From: Comamonadaceae bacterium | GTDB taxonomy: Bacteria > Pseudomonadota > Gammaproteobacteria > Burkholderiales > Burkholderiaceae_C | Length of the DNA stretch: 52,533 nucleotides | Direction of reading: 5' to 3' | NCBI GenBank assembly: GCA_947451385.1 | Contig: CANFYZ010000014.1 | Coordinates: 1 to 52,533 of the forward strand | Part shown: positions 35,320 to 45,641 of the stretch, piece after piece | How positions within the stretch are numbered: position 1 is the stretch's first letter | Layout: every line of letters begins with the position of its first letter | The notes under the pieces: generated by a model | What the model saw: only the letters and a program-made list of their open reading frames with translations | Database searches by the model: none | Told to the model about the DNA's origin: nothing | Position numbers and translations under genes: made by a program

Positions 35320-36408
35320 TCAGGTGTCTTTGCTGATTTTGATGCTGGGGAACTTGCTCGAAAAGTCCTTCGCCTTGGCCGCGATCTTGACCGCCACCGA
35401 ACGCGCCACGGCCTTGTAAATCTGCGCCACTTCGCCGTCCGGGTCGGACACCACCGTGGGTTTGCCGCTGTCGGCCTGCAGTCGGATTTGCATGTTCAAG
35501 GGCAAGGCACCCAAATAGTCCATGCCGTATTGCGCGGCCATCTTCTTGCCGCCGTCGGCGCCAAAAATATGCTCCACATGGCCGCAATTCGTACACACAT
35601 GCACGGCCATGTTCTCCACCAAGCCCAAAATCGGCACGCCCACTTTCTCAAACATCTTGATGCCTTTTTTGGCGTCGAGCAGGGCAATGTCTTGCGGCGT
35701 GGTGACGATCACCGCGCCCGTCATGGGCACCCGCTGCGAGAGCGTAAGCTGAATGTCGCCGGTGCCGGGGGGCATGTCGACGATCAAATAGTCGAGTTCT
35801 TTCCAGTTGGTCTGGCGCAGCAACTGCTCCAGCGCCTGCGTGGCCATGGGGCCACGCCAGATCATGGCCTCGTCCTGGTTCACCAAAAAGCCGATCGACA
35901 TGACCTGCACGCCGTAGTTTTCCATCGGTTCCATGGTTTGGCCGTCTTCGCTTTCGGGGCGGCCTTCAATGCCCATCATCATCGGCTGGCTGGGGCCGTA
36001 AATATCAGCGTCCAGCAAGCCCACTTTGGCGCCTTCAGCCGCCAGCGCCAGCGCCAAGTTCACGGCCGTGGTGCTCTTGCCCACGCCGCCCTTGCCCGAG
36101 GCCACGGCCACAATGTTCTTCACCTGCGGTAACAAGGCCACGCCGCGCTGGGCGGCGTGCGCCACGATATTCACCGACACATTCGCGGAAACATTCTCGA
36201 CCCCGGCCACGCCTTTGGCGGCCGCGATCAAGGCGCTGCGCAGCGCCGGAATTTGACTTTTTGCGGGGTAACCCAGCTCGACGTCAAACGCCACCTGGCC
36301 GCCCTCCACGCTCAGATTTTTGAGTTGTTTGGTGGAGACAAAGTCTTTTCCTGTGTTCGGGTCGATGACGGTTTGCAAGGCGGAAAGCAGCTGATCGGGG
36401 GTGGCCAT
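35320..36408 (-). CDS. apbC: Iron-sulfur cluster carrier ApbC/Mrp
   Basis: About 362 residues from ATG 36408 (MATPDQLLSALQTVIDP). An N-terminal MIP18/DUF59-like domain (~1-90) precedes a P-loop ATPase with the deviant Walker A ASGKGGVGKSTTAVNLA (~100-116) and LLDADIYGPS. The CxxC pair CTNCGH (~270) is the cluster site at the dimer interface. ApbC carries and delivers [4Fe-4S] clusters; the many Fe-S enzymes in this window are plausible clients. It is divergent from metG. Confidence 0.97.
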   Translation of the reverse strand: MATPDQLLSALQTVIDPNTGKDFVSTKQLKNLSVEGGQVAFDVELGYPAKSQIPALRSALIAAAKGVAGVENVSANVSVNIVAHAAQRGVALLPQVKNIVAVASGKGGVGKSTTAVNLALALAAEGAKVGLLDADIYGPSQPMMMGIEGRPESEDGQTMEPMENYGVQVMSIGFLVNQDEAMIWRGPMATQALEQLLRQTNWKELDYLIVDMPPGTGDIQLTLSQRVPMTGAVIVTTPQDIALLDAKKGIKMFEKVGVPILGLVENMAVHVCTNCGHVEHIFGADGGKKMAAQYGMDYLGALPLNMQIRLQADSGKPTVVSDPDGEVAQIYKAVARSVAVKIAAKAKDFSSKFPSIKISKDT

Positions 36409-36497
36409 GGGGTTCTTTCGAGAATTGGGGCGCAGTTTACAGATAAGCCGGGGCAACAAACCCTAAAATCAGTGATTCCCCTACAAGTTGTCATTCC

Positions 36498-38573
36498 ATG
36501 TCTGCCCCCCACGCGCCCCATCAGCTTTTTGTCACCACCGCCCTGCCGTATGCCAACGGCAATTTCCACATCGGCCACATCATGGAGTACATCCAGGCCG
36601 ATATTTGGGTGCGGTTCCAGCGCATGCAGGGTAGCCAGGTCCACTTTGTTGGCGCGGACGATACGCACGGCGCGCCGATCATGATCGCGGCCGAAAAAGC
36701 GGGCCTCACGCCGCAGCAGTTTGTGGCCAACATCGCCGCCGGGCGCAAACCTTATCTGGACGGTTTTCACATCGCGTTTGACAACTGGCACAGCACCGAC
36801 GCCCCCGAAAACCACGAACTGGCGCGGCAGATTTACCGCGACCTGAAAACCACCGGCCTGATCGAGACGCGCACCATTGAGCAGTTCTTTGACCCTGAAA
36901 AGAACATGTTCCTGCCCGACCGCTACATCAAAGGCGAGTGCCCCAAGTGCCACGCCAAAGACCAGTACGGCGACAACTGCGAGGTGTGTGGCTCGGTGTA
37001 TGCGCCCACCGACCTGATCAACCCGTTCTCGACCTTGAGCGGTGCCAAGCCCGAGCTGAAAAGCTCGGAGCATTTTTTCTTCAAGCTGTCAGACCCCCGC
37101 TGTGTGGCGTTTTTGACCGAGTGGACGCAAGACGGCAAGCTGCAACCCGAGGTGGCCAACAAGGTCAAAGAATGGTTCAGCGTGCGCACCAACCCCGACG
37201 GCAGCACCAGCGAAGGCTTGGGCGACTGGGACATCAGCCGCGATGCGCCTTACTTTGGCATCGAGATCCCCGACGCCCCCGGCAAGTACTTTTATGTGTG
37301 GCTGGACGCACCTGTGGGCTATTTGGCCTCGCTGAAAAACCTGCTCGATCAACGCGGCGAAGACTACAACGCTTACATGGCCAACCCGGCGCTGGAGCAG
37401 ATTCACTTCATTGGCAAAGACATCGTCACCTTTCACACCTTGTTTTGGCCGGCCATGCTGCATTTCAGCGGCCGCAAAACACCGAACCAGGTCAATGTGC
37501 ACGGCTTTTTGACAGTGAACAACGGCGAGAAAATGAGCAAGAGCCGCGGCACGGGCCTGGACCCGCTCAAGTATTTGAGCCTGGGCATGAACCCCGAATG
37601 GCTGCGCTACTACTTGGCGGCCAAGCTGTCCGGGCGCAACGAAGACATCGACTTCAATGCCGACGATTTCATGGCCCGCGTGAACAGCGATTTGATCGGC
37701 AAGTTCGTCAACATCGCCTCGCGCTCGGCCGGCTTCATCGCCAAGCGTTTTGGTGGCCAGCTGGGCACGGTGAGTGCCGACGGCCAAAGCTTGCTCGCTG
37801 CGCTGCAAGCGGCCACCCCGGCGATTGTGGATTTTTACGAAGTGCGCGAATACGGCAAAGCGCTGCGCGAAGTCATGCTGCTGGCCGACAAGGTGAACGC
37901 CTATGTGGACCAAAACAAGCCCTGGGAGCTGGCCAAGCAAGAAGGCATGGATGCGCGCTTGCACGATGTCTGCACCGCTTGCATTGAGGCCTTCCGTTTG
38001 CTCACCCTGCAGCTCAAACCGGTGCTGCCCGCTTTGGCTGCGCAGGTCGAAACCTTCTTGAATGTCACGCCTTTCACTTTCGCACAAGCGCAAAACTTGT
38101 TGGGCGCAGGCCACGGCATTCAGACCTACCAGCACCTGATGCAGCGCGTGGACGTCAAGCAACTCGAGGCCTTGTTTGAAGTGCCTGAACCCGCTGCACC
38201 CGCCCTGGTGCCGGGCGGCGAGGACATTGCGCCCACCATCTCCATCGACGATTTCACCAAGATCGATCTGCGCATCGCCCAAATCGTGAATTGCGAGCCG
38301 GTGGAGGGTTCGGTCAAATTGCTGCGCCTGACGCTGGACGTGGGCGAAGGTCGCACCCGCAACGTGTTCAGCGGCATCGCCAGCAGGTACCAACCCGAAG
38401 ACCTGGTCGGCAAACTCACCGTGATGGTGGCCAACCTGGCGCCGCGCAAAATGAAGTTCGGTGTCTCTGAAGGCATGGTGCTGGCCGCCAGCCACGCCGA
38501 CGAAAAAGCCGAACCCGGCATCTATGTGCTGCAGCCCTGGCCCGGGGCCAAGCCCGGCATGCGCATCCATTGA
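36498..38573 (+). CDS. metG: Methionyl-tRNA synthetase
   Basis: 691 residues. Class I signatures are FHIGH (~22-26 in the chain) and KMSKS (~345-349). A zinc knuckle, [18 protein letters not shown], marks the connective domain. The C-terminal ~110 residues form the tRNA-binding dimerisation domain ([37 protein letters not shown]), as in the E. coli dimeric enzyme. It is divergent from apbC, a common arrangement in proteobacteria. The SulP transporter gene follows after 9 bases. Confidence 0.98.
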   Translation: MSAPHAPHQLFVTTALPYANGNFHIGHIMEYIQADIWVRFQRMQGSQVHFVGADDTHGAPIMIAAEKAGLTPQQFVANIAAGRKPYLDGFHIAFDNWHSTDAPENHELARQIYRDLKTTGLIETRTIEQFFDPEKNMFLPDRYIKGECPKCHAKDQYGDNCEVCGSVYAPTDLINPFSTLSGAKPELKSSEHFFFKLSDPRCVAFLTEWTQDGKLQPEVANKVKEWFSVRTNPDGSTSEGLGDWDISRDAPYFGIEIPDAPGKYFYVWLDAPVGYLASLKNLLDQRGEDYNAYMANPALEQIHFIGKDIVTFHTLFWPAMLHFSGRKTPNQVNVHGFLTVNNGEKMSKSRGTGLDPLKYLSLGMNPEWLRYYLAAKLSGRNEDIDFNADDFMARVNSDLIGKFVNIASRSAGFIAKRFGGQLGTVSADGQSLLAALQAATPAIVDFYEVREYGKALREVMLLADKVNAYVDQNKPWELAKQEGMDARLHDVCTACIEAFRLLTLQLKPVLPALAAQVETFLNVTPFTFAQAQNLLGAGHGIQTYQHLMQRVDVKQLEALFEVPEPAAPALVPGGEDIAPTISIDDFTKIDLRIAQIVNCEPVEGSVKLLRLTLDVGEGRTRNVFSGIASRYQPEDLVGKLTVMVANLAPRKMKFGVSEGMVLAASHADEKAEPGIYVLQPWPGAKPGMRIH

Positions 38574-38582
38574 TCTGGCTGC

Positions 38583-40289
38583 ATGACGCACCCTCTCTTT
38601 CATTTCAGACCCTCTTTACTGGATGCGCTGCGCACATACAACCGCCAACGCCTGATCACCGATGTGGGTGCGGGCATCACCGTGTGCGTGGTGGCGCTGC
38701 CCCTGGCCATGGCGTTTGCCATTGCCTCGGGTCTGAAGCCCGAAGCCGGTTTGTTCACCGCCATCATTGCCGGCTTCTTGATTTCGGCGCTGGGCGGCTC
38801 GCGGGTGCAAATCGGCGGCCCAGCGGGCGCCTTCATCGTCATCGTCTACGGCATCTTGGAGCGTTACGGGCTGGCCAATCTGATCATTGCCACCGCCCTG
38901 TCGGGCGTGCTGCTGTTCGCCATGGGGCTGATGCGTTTGGGCACCTTGATCCGTTTCATTCCGGTGGCGGTGGTGATCGGTTTCACCAATGGCATTGCGG
39001 TGTTGATCATGCTGTCGCAAATCAAGGATTTTTTGGGCCTGCCGGTCAACAACATGCCGGCGGGCTTTGTCGACATGCTGCAAGCGTTGCTCGCTGCCGC
39101 GCCCCAAGCCAGCATGGCCACGGTGCTGGTGTCCCTGGCCTCACTGTCTTTGATTGTGGGTTGGCAGCGCATGAGCGGGCTGCTGGCCGAGCGCGGCGTG
39201 GCGCGCTGGATGCGCAACGTACCCGGCTCGATCGTGGCCCTGGTGCTGGCCACCGTGGCGGTGAAGGCGCTGGATTTGCCGGTGGCCACCATCGGCAGCA
39301 AGTTCGGTGGCATCCCCGCGGCACTGCCACACTTTCAGTGGCCGGCGTTCAGCTGGGACAGCGCCCAGCATTTGGTCATGCCCACCCTGACCCTGGCTTT
39401 GCTGGGTGCCATCGAGTCGCTGCTGTGCGCGCGCATTGCCGACGGCTTGATCGGCGACCGGCACGACCCCAACCAAGAGTTGATGGCCCAGGGTGTGGCC
39501 AATTTCGTCACCCCGTTTTTTGGTGGCATGCCCGCCACCGGCACGATTGCGCGCACGGTGACCAACGTGAAAAGCGGCGCCACCAGCCCAATCGCGGGCA
39601 TGGTGCACGCCGTGACCCTGTTGGTCGTGGTCTTGGTGGCCGCACCGCTGGCCAACGACGTGCCCTTGGCTGCGCTGGCCGCGATTTTGATGTTTGTGGC
39701 CTGGAACATGGGCGAGTGGAAGGCCTTTGCCCATCTGTCGCAGTTTCGCTTGCCCTACCGCGCCACCTTGCTGGCGGTGTTTGTGCTCACCGTGGTGGTG
39801 GACCTGACGGTGGCGGTCGAGGTGGGCATTTTTGCAGCGGGTTTGACCTTCATTTACCGAATTGCCAACCTCACCCGGTTGGAAGAAGTGCGCGCGCAAG
39901 ATCAGGCGAATCTGGCCGAACACGCTCCCGCAGTGCGCGCTTGGCGTTTGTACGGAGCCTTGTTTTTCGGCGCAGTGCAGTTGCTGGAAACCATTGAAGA
40001 TGCCATGCCCCCCGCAACGCCGCTGAAAACCGTGGTGCTGGACATGAAGAACGTGATTTACATGGACTCCTCCGGTGCCGAGGCCTTGCTCGACTTTGCC
40101 TTGCTCTGCGGCAAGAAAAACGTGCACCTGGTGGTGTGCGGCCTGATCCACCAACCCCGCGACATCGCCCTGCGCAGCGGCTTGCTGGCCCTGCTCTCGC
40201 CCAAATTGGCGGTCGATGTGGCGCAAGGTCTGGAGCTCGCGGTCAGCCTGCTTCAGACCGATGCGCAGACCTCGGTCGCGCCAGCTTAA
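38583..40289 (+). CDS. SulP-family inorganic anion transporter with STAS domain
   Basis: 568 residues. The N-terminal ~410 residues are a chain of hydrophobic helices typical of SulP/SLC26, with the signatures PLAMAFAIASGLKPEAGLFTA and GGSRVQIGGPAGAFIVIVYG. The C-terminal STAS domain (~440-555) contains VVLDMKNVIYMDSSGAEALL. Members carry sulfate, bicarbonate or dicarboxylates; the substrate cannot be told from sequence. It lies 9 bases after metG and may be co-transcribed with it. Confidence 0.93.
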   Translation: MTHPLFHFRPSLLDALRTYNRQRLITDVGAGITVCVVALPLAMAFAIASGLKPEAGLFTAIIAGFLISALGGSRVQIGGPAGAFIVIVYGILERYGLANLIIATALSGVLLFAMGLMRLGTLIRFIPVAVVIGFTNGIAVLIMLSQIKDFLGLPVNNMPAGFVDMLQALLAAAPQASMATVLVSLASLSLIVGWQRMSGLLAERGVARWMRNVPGSIVALVLATVAVKALDLPVATIGSKFGGIPAALPHFQWPAFSWDSAQHLVMPTLTLALLGAIESLLCARIADGLIGDRHDPNQELMAQGVANFVTPFFGGMPATGTIARTVTNVKSGATSPIAGMVHAVTLLVVVLVAAPLANDVPLAALAAILMFVAWNMGEWKAFAHLSQFRLPYRATLLAVFVLTVVVDLTVAVEVGIFAAGLTFIYRIANLTRLEEVRAQDQANLAEHAPAVRAWRLYGALFFGAVQLLETIEDAMPPATPLKTVVLDMKNVIYMDSSGAEALLDFALLCGKKNVHLVVCGLIHQPRDIALRSGLLALLSPKLAVDVAQGLELAVSLLQTDAQTSVAPA

Positions 40290-40363
40290 ATACCAGCATT
40301 GATGCCCGTGCACACCTCCGCCCGGTAAAATCGCGGCAGTTCCGTTTTTACAAAGATTTCTCC

Positions 40364-40573
40364 ATGGCCTTCCATCTGTTTCGCCGTCCCGATTACCGCT
40401 CTGATGCCACCCAATTCATTGACCAGCTCAAAGCCACCAAGCCCGCGCTGGAAGCCCAGCAGCGCCAGGGACGCGAGTTGCTGTGGGACAAGCTAGTCAA
40501 CCGCAGCGAGCAACAAGACTTTCAAGCCGGTCGCGTGGCCCAAAAGCCTTACGTCTACCAGACCCAGGCCTGA
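40364..40573 (+). CDS. DUF3460 family small protein
   Basis: 69 residues from ATG 40364 (MAFHLFRRPDYRSDATQFID); longer in-frame starts run into the SulP gene and are unlikely. The basic, helical protein with FIDQLKATKPALEAQQRQGRELLWDK matches the small DUF3460 proteins common in Burkholderiales. Function is unknown. It lies 27 bases upstream of scpA and in the same direction, a recurring association in this group. Confidence 0.85.
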   Translation: MAFHLFRRPDYRSDATQFIDQLKATKPALEAQQRQGRELLWDKLVNRSEQQDFQAGRVAQKPYVYQTQA

Positions 40574-40600
40574 AACTGGCGCTGAGCACCTGTTGCGGGC

Positions 40601-41458
40601 ATGAACACCACACCCCCATTGAGCTCGCCGGAAGCCACAGCGGTGGTCGACGGCGCAGGCATGCCCCTGGTGGTCGACCATGTGGCCGTGGCCCGGCTGT
40701 ATGGGGAGCCTTTGTTCTCGCTGCCCAACGACCTGTACATCCCGCCGGATGCGCTGGAGGTGTTTTTAGAAGCGTTTGAAGGTCCGCTGGATTTGCTGCT
40801 GTACCTGATCCGCAAGCAAAACTTCAACATCCTGGACATCCCGATGGCCGCGGTCACGCGCCAGTACCTGAGTTATGTGGACGAGATCCGCCAGCACAAC
40901 CTGGAACTGGCGGCCGAATACCTCTTGATGGCGGCGATGCTGATCGAGATCAAATCGCGCATGCTGCTGCCACCGAAAAAGGTGGCCGAGGGCCAGGAAC
41001 CGGAAGACCCGCGCGCCGAGCTGGTGCGCCGCTTGCTCGAATACGAGCAAATGAAGCTGGCCTCGATGCGCCTGAACGAAATGCCGCAATTCGGCCGCGA
41101 CTTCATCAAGGCACAGGTGTACATCGAGCAAAGCCTGCAACCGCGCTTTCCTGACGTGCATCTGGTCGAACTGCAAGAAGCCTGGCGCGACATCTTGAAA
41201 CGCGCCACGCTGGTGCAGCACCACAAAATCAGCCGCGAAGAACTGAGCGTGCGCGAGCACATGAGCATCGTGCTGAAACATCTGCAAGGCCGTAAATTCG
41301 TTGAATTTGAGTACCTGTTCGACCCCAGCCAAGGCACACCCGTTTTGGTGGTGACCTTCATTGCCCTGCTGGAGCTGGCCAAAGAAACCCTGATCGAGAT
41401 CACCCAGGCCGAGGCCTTTGCCCCTATTTACGTCCGCTTGGCTTACACGCCAGTCTGA
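40601..41458 (+). CDS. scpA: Segregation and condensation protein A
   Basis: 285 residues. The kleisin core begins FLEAFEGPLDLLLYLIRKQNFNILDIPM, followed by QYLSYVDEIRQHNLELAAEYLLMAAMLIEIKSRMLLP. The winged-helix C-terminus includes FIALLELAKETLIEITQAEAF. ScpA bridges the SMC dimer in chromosome condensation, with ScpB. scpB is not adjacent here. An N-terminal extension of ~45 residues precedes the kleisin domain, as in many betaproteobacterial ScpA proteins. Confidence 0.95.
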   Translation: MNTTPPLSSPEATAVVDGAGMPLVVDHVAVARLYGEPLFSLPNDLYIPPDALEVFLEAFEGPLDLLLYLIRKQNFNILDIPMAAVTRQYLSYVDEIRQHNLELAAEYLLMAAMLIEIKSRMLLPPKKVAEGQEPEDPRAELVRRLLEYEQMKLASMRLNEMPQFGRDFIKAQVYIEQSLQPRFPDVHLVELQEAWRDILKRATLVQHHKISREELSVREHMSIVLKHLQGRKFVEFEYLFDPSQGTPVLVVTFIALLELAKETLIEITQAEAFAPIYVRLAYTPV

Positions 41459-41505
41459 GTCACGACATTCCCCCGGTCAGGGCCTGCACCGCTGACCGCA
41501 ATTAG

Positions 41506-42363
<858 letters not shown>

Positions 42364-42372
42364 ATTACAGGC

Positions 42373-43392
42373 TTAAACTGCTTCGCCCCGAGGCCCGCGC
42401 CCCATCAGGGCTTGCACCGCGTGGGCGGGGGTCAGTTGGCCGTCGAGCAGGGCGACCACGTTTTCGGTGATCGGCATGTCTACCCCCAGGCTGCGTGCGC
42501 GTTGCAGCACGGTACGGGCGCTGTACACGCCTTCGGCCACGTGGCCGAGTGAGGCCACGGCTTGGGCCAAGGTTTGGCCCTGCGCCAGCAGCAAGCCGAC
42601 TTGGCGGTTGCGGCTCAAATCACCGGTGGCGGTCAGCACCAAATCACCCAAGCCCGACAAGCCCATGAAGGTGTCGGCCCGTGCGCCCAGGGCCAAACCC
42701 AGGCGCGACATTTCGGCCAAACCGCGTGTGATGAGGGCGGCGCGCGCATTCAGGCCCAGTTGCAGGCCATCGCACAAACCGGTGGCAATGGCGAGCACGT
42801 TTTTCACGGCACCGCCCACTTCCACACCGACCCAGTCGTCGTTGGCATACACACGCAGCGCGGGACTGTGGAAGGCCGCCACCAAAGCCTCGCGCACGGG
42901 CGCGTGCGGGCTGGCGGCGACGAGGGCGGTGGGCTGGCCACGCGCCACTTCTTGCGCAAAACTGGGGCCACTCAAAACACCTGACAACAGGCCCGGTGCC
43001 ACCTGGGCACAGACCTCGTGGGCCATTTTGCCGGTGGCGTTGCGTGCAGCGTCTGCCGCCACGGCCTCAAAGCCTTTGCACAGCCAGGCCACGGGGGCTG
43101 CGCAGCCGGTCAAGGCCGACAAGCTTGCACGCAGCCCCGACATGGGGGTGGAGACGATCACCAAGTCGTTGGCAGCAGCCTGCTGCGCCACCAGGCGCGG
43201 ATGGAATTCGGTCACCTGCAAGCTGGGCGGAAACGACACACCCGGCAAATACCGGGTGTTTTCGCGGGCGCCCCGCATCGCCTTGAGCTGCTCGGCATCA
43301 CGCACGCATAGCCGGACATCGTGCCCTTGCTGCGCTGCGCTGATGGCCAAGGCCGTGCCCCAAGCACCGGCCCCCAAAAAGGTGATGGGCAT
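42373..43392 (-). CDS. gpsA: Glycerol-3-phosphate dehydrogenase [NAD(P)+]
   Basis: 339 residues. The Rossmann start [22 protein letters not shown] binds NAD(P). The central [20 protein letters not shown] and the catalytic region [33 protein letters not shown] are typical of GpsA. It makes sn-glycerol 3-phosphate for phospholipids. It follows secB by 21 bases and closes the rhodanese-grxC-secB-gpsA block. Confidence 0.98.
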   Translation of the reverse strand: MPITFLGAGAWGTALAISAAQQGHDVRLCVRDAEQLKAMRGARENTRYLPGVSFPPSLQVTEFHPRLVAQQAAANDLVIVSTPMSGLRASLSALTGCAAPVAWLCKGFEAVAADAARNATGKMAHEVCAQVAPGLLSGVLSGPSFAQEVARGQPTALVAASPHAPVREALVAAFHSPALRVYANDDWVGVEVGGAVKNVLAIATGLCDGLQLGLNARAALITRGLAEMSRLGLALGARADTFMGLSGLGDLVLTATGDLSRNRQVGLLLAQGQTLAQAVASLGHVAEGVYSARTVLQRARSLGVDMPITENVVALLDGQLTPAHAVQALMGRGPRGEAV

Positions 43393-43413
43393 GGGCGGGG
43401 CCAGCGAGCTTAT

Positions 43414-43872
43414 TTACTGAACCTGGGGGGCAGCCGCAGCTTGTTCGGCCGCTTGGGCTTGCTGCTGCTCGTACATGGCCTGGAAGTTGATCTCGGCCAA
43501 ATGCACTGGCGGGAAGCCTGCACGGGTCACCACATCGGCCACGTTGCCGCGCAGGTAGGGATAAACGATTTGCGGGCAGGCGATGCCCATGATCGCGCCC
43601 ATTTGCTCATCAGGCAGGTTGCGGATTTCGAAAATACCGGCTTGTTTGCACTCGACCAAGAACACGGTTTTGTCGCCGATTTTGGTCTGCACGGTGGCGG
43701 TCACGCTGACCTCAAAAATACCTTCGGCCACGGGCAAAGATTCCACGCCCAGCTGAATGTCCACGCTGGGTTGTTGCTGCTCGAGCAAGATGGCCGGTGA
43801 ATTGGGCTGCTCCAGCGAGGCCTCTTTGAGGTACACACGTTGGATTTGGAAAATGGGATCGAGGTCGGCCAT
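43414..43872 (-). CDS. secB: Protein-export chaperone SecB
   Basis: 152 residues. [19 protein letters not shown] is the usual N-terminus. [36 protein letters not shown] and [19 protein letters not shown] complete the fold. SecB keeps preproteins unfolded and hands them to SecA. A hairpin with a T-run lies just upstream, so it may have its own promoter between the hairpin and the ATG, or be reduced in expression relative to grxC. Confidence 0.98.
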   Translation of the reverse strand: MADLDPIFQIQRVYLKEASLEQPNSPAILLEQQQPSVDIQLGVESLPVAEGIFEVSVTATVQTKIGDKTVFLVECKQAGIFEIRNLPDEQMGAIMGIACPQIVYPYLRGNVADVVTRAGFPPVHLAEINFQAMYEQQQAQAAEQAAAAPQVQ

Positions 43873-43886
43873 GAAAAACTCTGGGT

Positions 43887-43913
43887 AAAAAATAAAAACG
43901 CCGTCCAGCGGCG
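43887..43913 (-). terminator. Terminator-like hairpin between grxC and secB
   Basis: On the minus strand the stem CGCCG/CGGCG (loop CTGGA; 43899-43913) is followed by TTTTTATTTTTT (43898-43887). It lies ~70 bases after grxC and only 14 bases before the secB ATG, so it would end or attenuate transcription before secB. The short stem makes it moderate at best. Confidence 0.5.
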
Positions 43914-43982
43914 CTGGTGCGCCTGCTTTCCGGGACGAGAGATTATGTACGAACGCCCTCAGCGTTCAGTGACATGGGGAAG

Positions 43983-44243
43983 TCAAGCGCCTTGCAGCAA
44001 AGGCACCAGGCCGCCACGGGCGTCCAGGGCCATCAGGTCGTCGCAGCCGCCCACATGGGTGTCGCCAATGAAAATTTGCGGCACGGTGCGTCGCTGGGTG
44101 ATTTGCATCATGTGCTCGCGCTGAGCCGCGTCCGCGTCGATGCGAATTTCTTCGATCTGCGCCACCCCTTTGGCTTTGAGGATTTGCTTGGCCCGAACGC
44201 AATATGGGCAAACAGCGGTGGTGTACATCTTGACGTGTTGCAT
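43983..44243 (-). CDS. grxC: Glutaredoxin 3
   Basis: 86 residues from ATG 44243. The dithiol active site CPYC lies in YTTAVCPYCVRAKQIL. The cis-Pro in RRTVPQIFIGDTHVGGCDDL forms the glutathione-binding groove. It reduces disulfides with glutathione in the cytoplasm. It follows the rhodanese gene by 14 bases and precedes secB. Confidence 0.97.
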   Translation of the reverse strand: MQHVKMYTTAVCPYCVRAKQILKAKGVAQIEEIRIDADAAQREHMMQITQRRTVPQIFIGDTHVGGCDDLMALDARGGLVPLLQGA

Positions 44244-44257
44244 GGTGCAGGTGTCCT

Positions 44258-44665
44258 TCAGGCTTTTTCGACAGGCAAACTGGCTTCGCGCCAAGCCTTC
44301 AGGCCGCCGGCCAAGGGTTGGGCTTGGGTGTAACCCATTTTCTGGGCTTGGGCTGCCGCCCGCGCTGCGCGCGAACCGGCTTGGCAGAGCAACACCACCG
44401 GTGTGGTTTTGCTTTTGACCCACTTGGGCAACTGGGCTTCGAGCTGGGCCAAGGGCACGTTTTTGGCACCCGCGACATGGCCTTGGGCATATTCTTCGGG
44501 CTCGCACACATCAATCACCACCGCTTTTTCGCGGTTGATCAGCTGCACCGCTTCGGCGGTGCTCAAGCCAGAAGCTGCGCCTTGGGCCAACACGGGCCAC
44601 ATCAGGGCGATGCCCGAAGTCAGGGCAATGACCATCAGCATCCAGTTATCGAGAAAAAATTTCAC
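44258..44665 (-). CDS. Membrane-anchored rhodanese-like protein
   Basis: 135 residues. One N-terminal membrane helix (MLMVIALTSGIALMWPVLA) is followed by a single rhodanese domain: VVIDVCEPEEYAQGHVAGAKNVPL, then the active-site loop VVLLCQAGSRAARAA with the catalytic Cys. Single-domain rhodaneses transfer sulfur or carry persulfides; the physiological substrate is unknown. It is the first gene of the rhodanese-grxC-secB-gpsA block and is divergent from gpmA. Confidence 0.93.
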   Translation of the reverse strand: MKFFLDNWMLMVIALTSGIALMWPVLAQGAASGLSTAEAVQLINREKAVVIDVCEPEEYAQGHVAGAKNVPLAQLEAQLPKWVKSKTTPVVLLCQAGSRAARAAAQAQKMGYTQAQPLAGGLKAWREASLPVEKA

Positions 44666-44778
44666 AAAAAAGCCTTTAAAAGAAGAAATTGGCCACGCTT
44701 TGAAAGCTGCGCCGAACCCAAGGATTCTAAAATGAGCGGCTGACGACCGTTTGCCCCTGTGTTTTTTAACCTTTCACC

Positions 44779-45522
44779 ATGTACAAAATTGTCCTGATTC
44801 GCCACGGCGAATCCACCTGGAATCTGGAAAACCGCTTCACCGGCTGGACCGATGTGGACCTGACCCCCACCGGCGAAGCCCAAGCCCGCCAAGCCGGGCG
44901 CTTGCTCAAAGCCGAGGGCTATGAATTTGACATGGCGTTCACCAGCGTCTTGCGTCGTGCCATCCGAACACTGTGGCTGACGCTGGACGAGATGGAACGC
45001 CACTGGCTGCCGGTCACCCACAGCTGGCGCTTGAACGAGCGCCACTACGGCGCCTTGCAAGGGCTGAACAAAGCCGAAACCGCCAAAAAATACGGCGACG
45101 ACCAGGTGCTGGCCTGGCGCCGCAGCTATGACGTGCCGCCACCGGCCCTGGAATTGAGCGACGCCCGCTACGAAGGCGGTGACCTGCGCTACGCCAACAT
45201 GGCCCCGGCCCAACCACCGCTGACCGAGTGCCTGAAAGACACTGTGGCCCGTGTGGTGCCCTACTGGAACGCGACTTTGGCGCCAGCGATCCTGTCGGGC
45301 CAGCGCATTGTGGTGGCCGCGCACGGCAACTCGATCCGCGCCCTGATCAAATACCTGGATGAAGTGTCTGACGCTGACATCGTGGGCTTGAACATCCCCA
45401 ACGGCATTCCGCTGGTGTACGAGCTGGACGCTGATTTGAAGCCGATCCGCCATTACTACCTGGGCGACGCCGAAGCGGCCGCCCAAGCAGCGGCGGCCGT
45501 CGCCAGCCAGAGCAAGGGCTGA
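44779..45522 (+). CDS. gpmA: 2,3-bisphosphoglycerate-dependent phosphoglycerate mutase
   Basis: 247 residues. The phosphohistidine motif is [19 protein letters not shown]. The second catalytic His is in [36 protein letters not shown] binds the phosphoglycerate. It interconverts 3- and 2-phosphoglycerate in glycolysis. An Ala-rich C-terminal tail follows the catalytic fold. The gene precedes ctpA by 119 bases; that gap holds a small GC hairpin (45558-45574) without a T-run. Confidence 0.98.
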   Translation: MYKIVLIRHGESTWNLENRFTGWTDVDLTPTGEAQARQAGRLLKAEGYEFDMAFTSVLRRAIRTLWLTLDEMERHWLPVTHSWRLNERHYGALQGLNKAETAKKYGDDQVLAWRRSYDVPPPALELSDARYEGGDLRYANMAPAQPPLTECLKDTVARVVPYWNATLAPAILSGQRIVVAAHGNSIRALIKYLDEVSDADIVGLNIPNGIPLVYELDADLKPIRHYYLGDAEAAAQAAAAVASQSKG

Positions 45523-45641
45523 GCCCAGACAAAGTGGGGTAGAAAATAAGGCCATGGGCCTGCGCTGGGCAGGCTCTGTACCCCGCAGAGGGCCTGGGTG
45601 TATATTGGTTCGAATCATCGGATCGCTGAAGGTCAAGGACT

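Noticed and set aside
45558-45574. GCCTGC/GCAGGC hairpin after gpmA
   Set aside because: It has no T-run and a short stem, so there is no support for a terminator or riboswitch.
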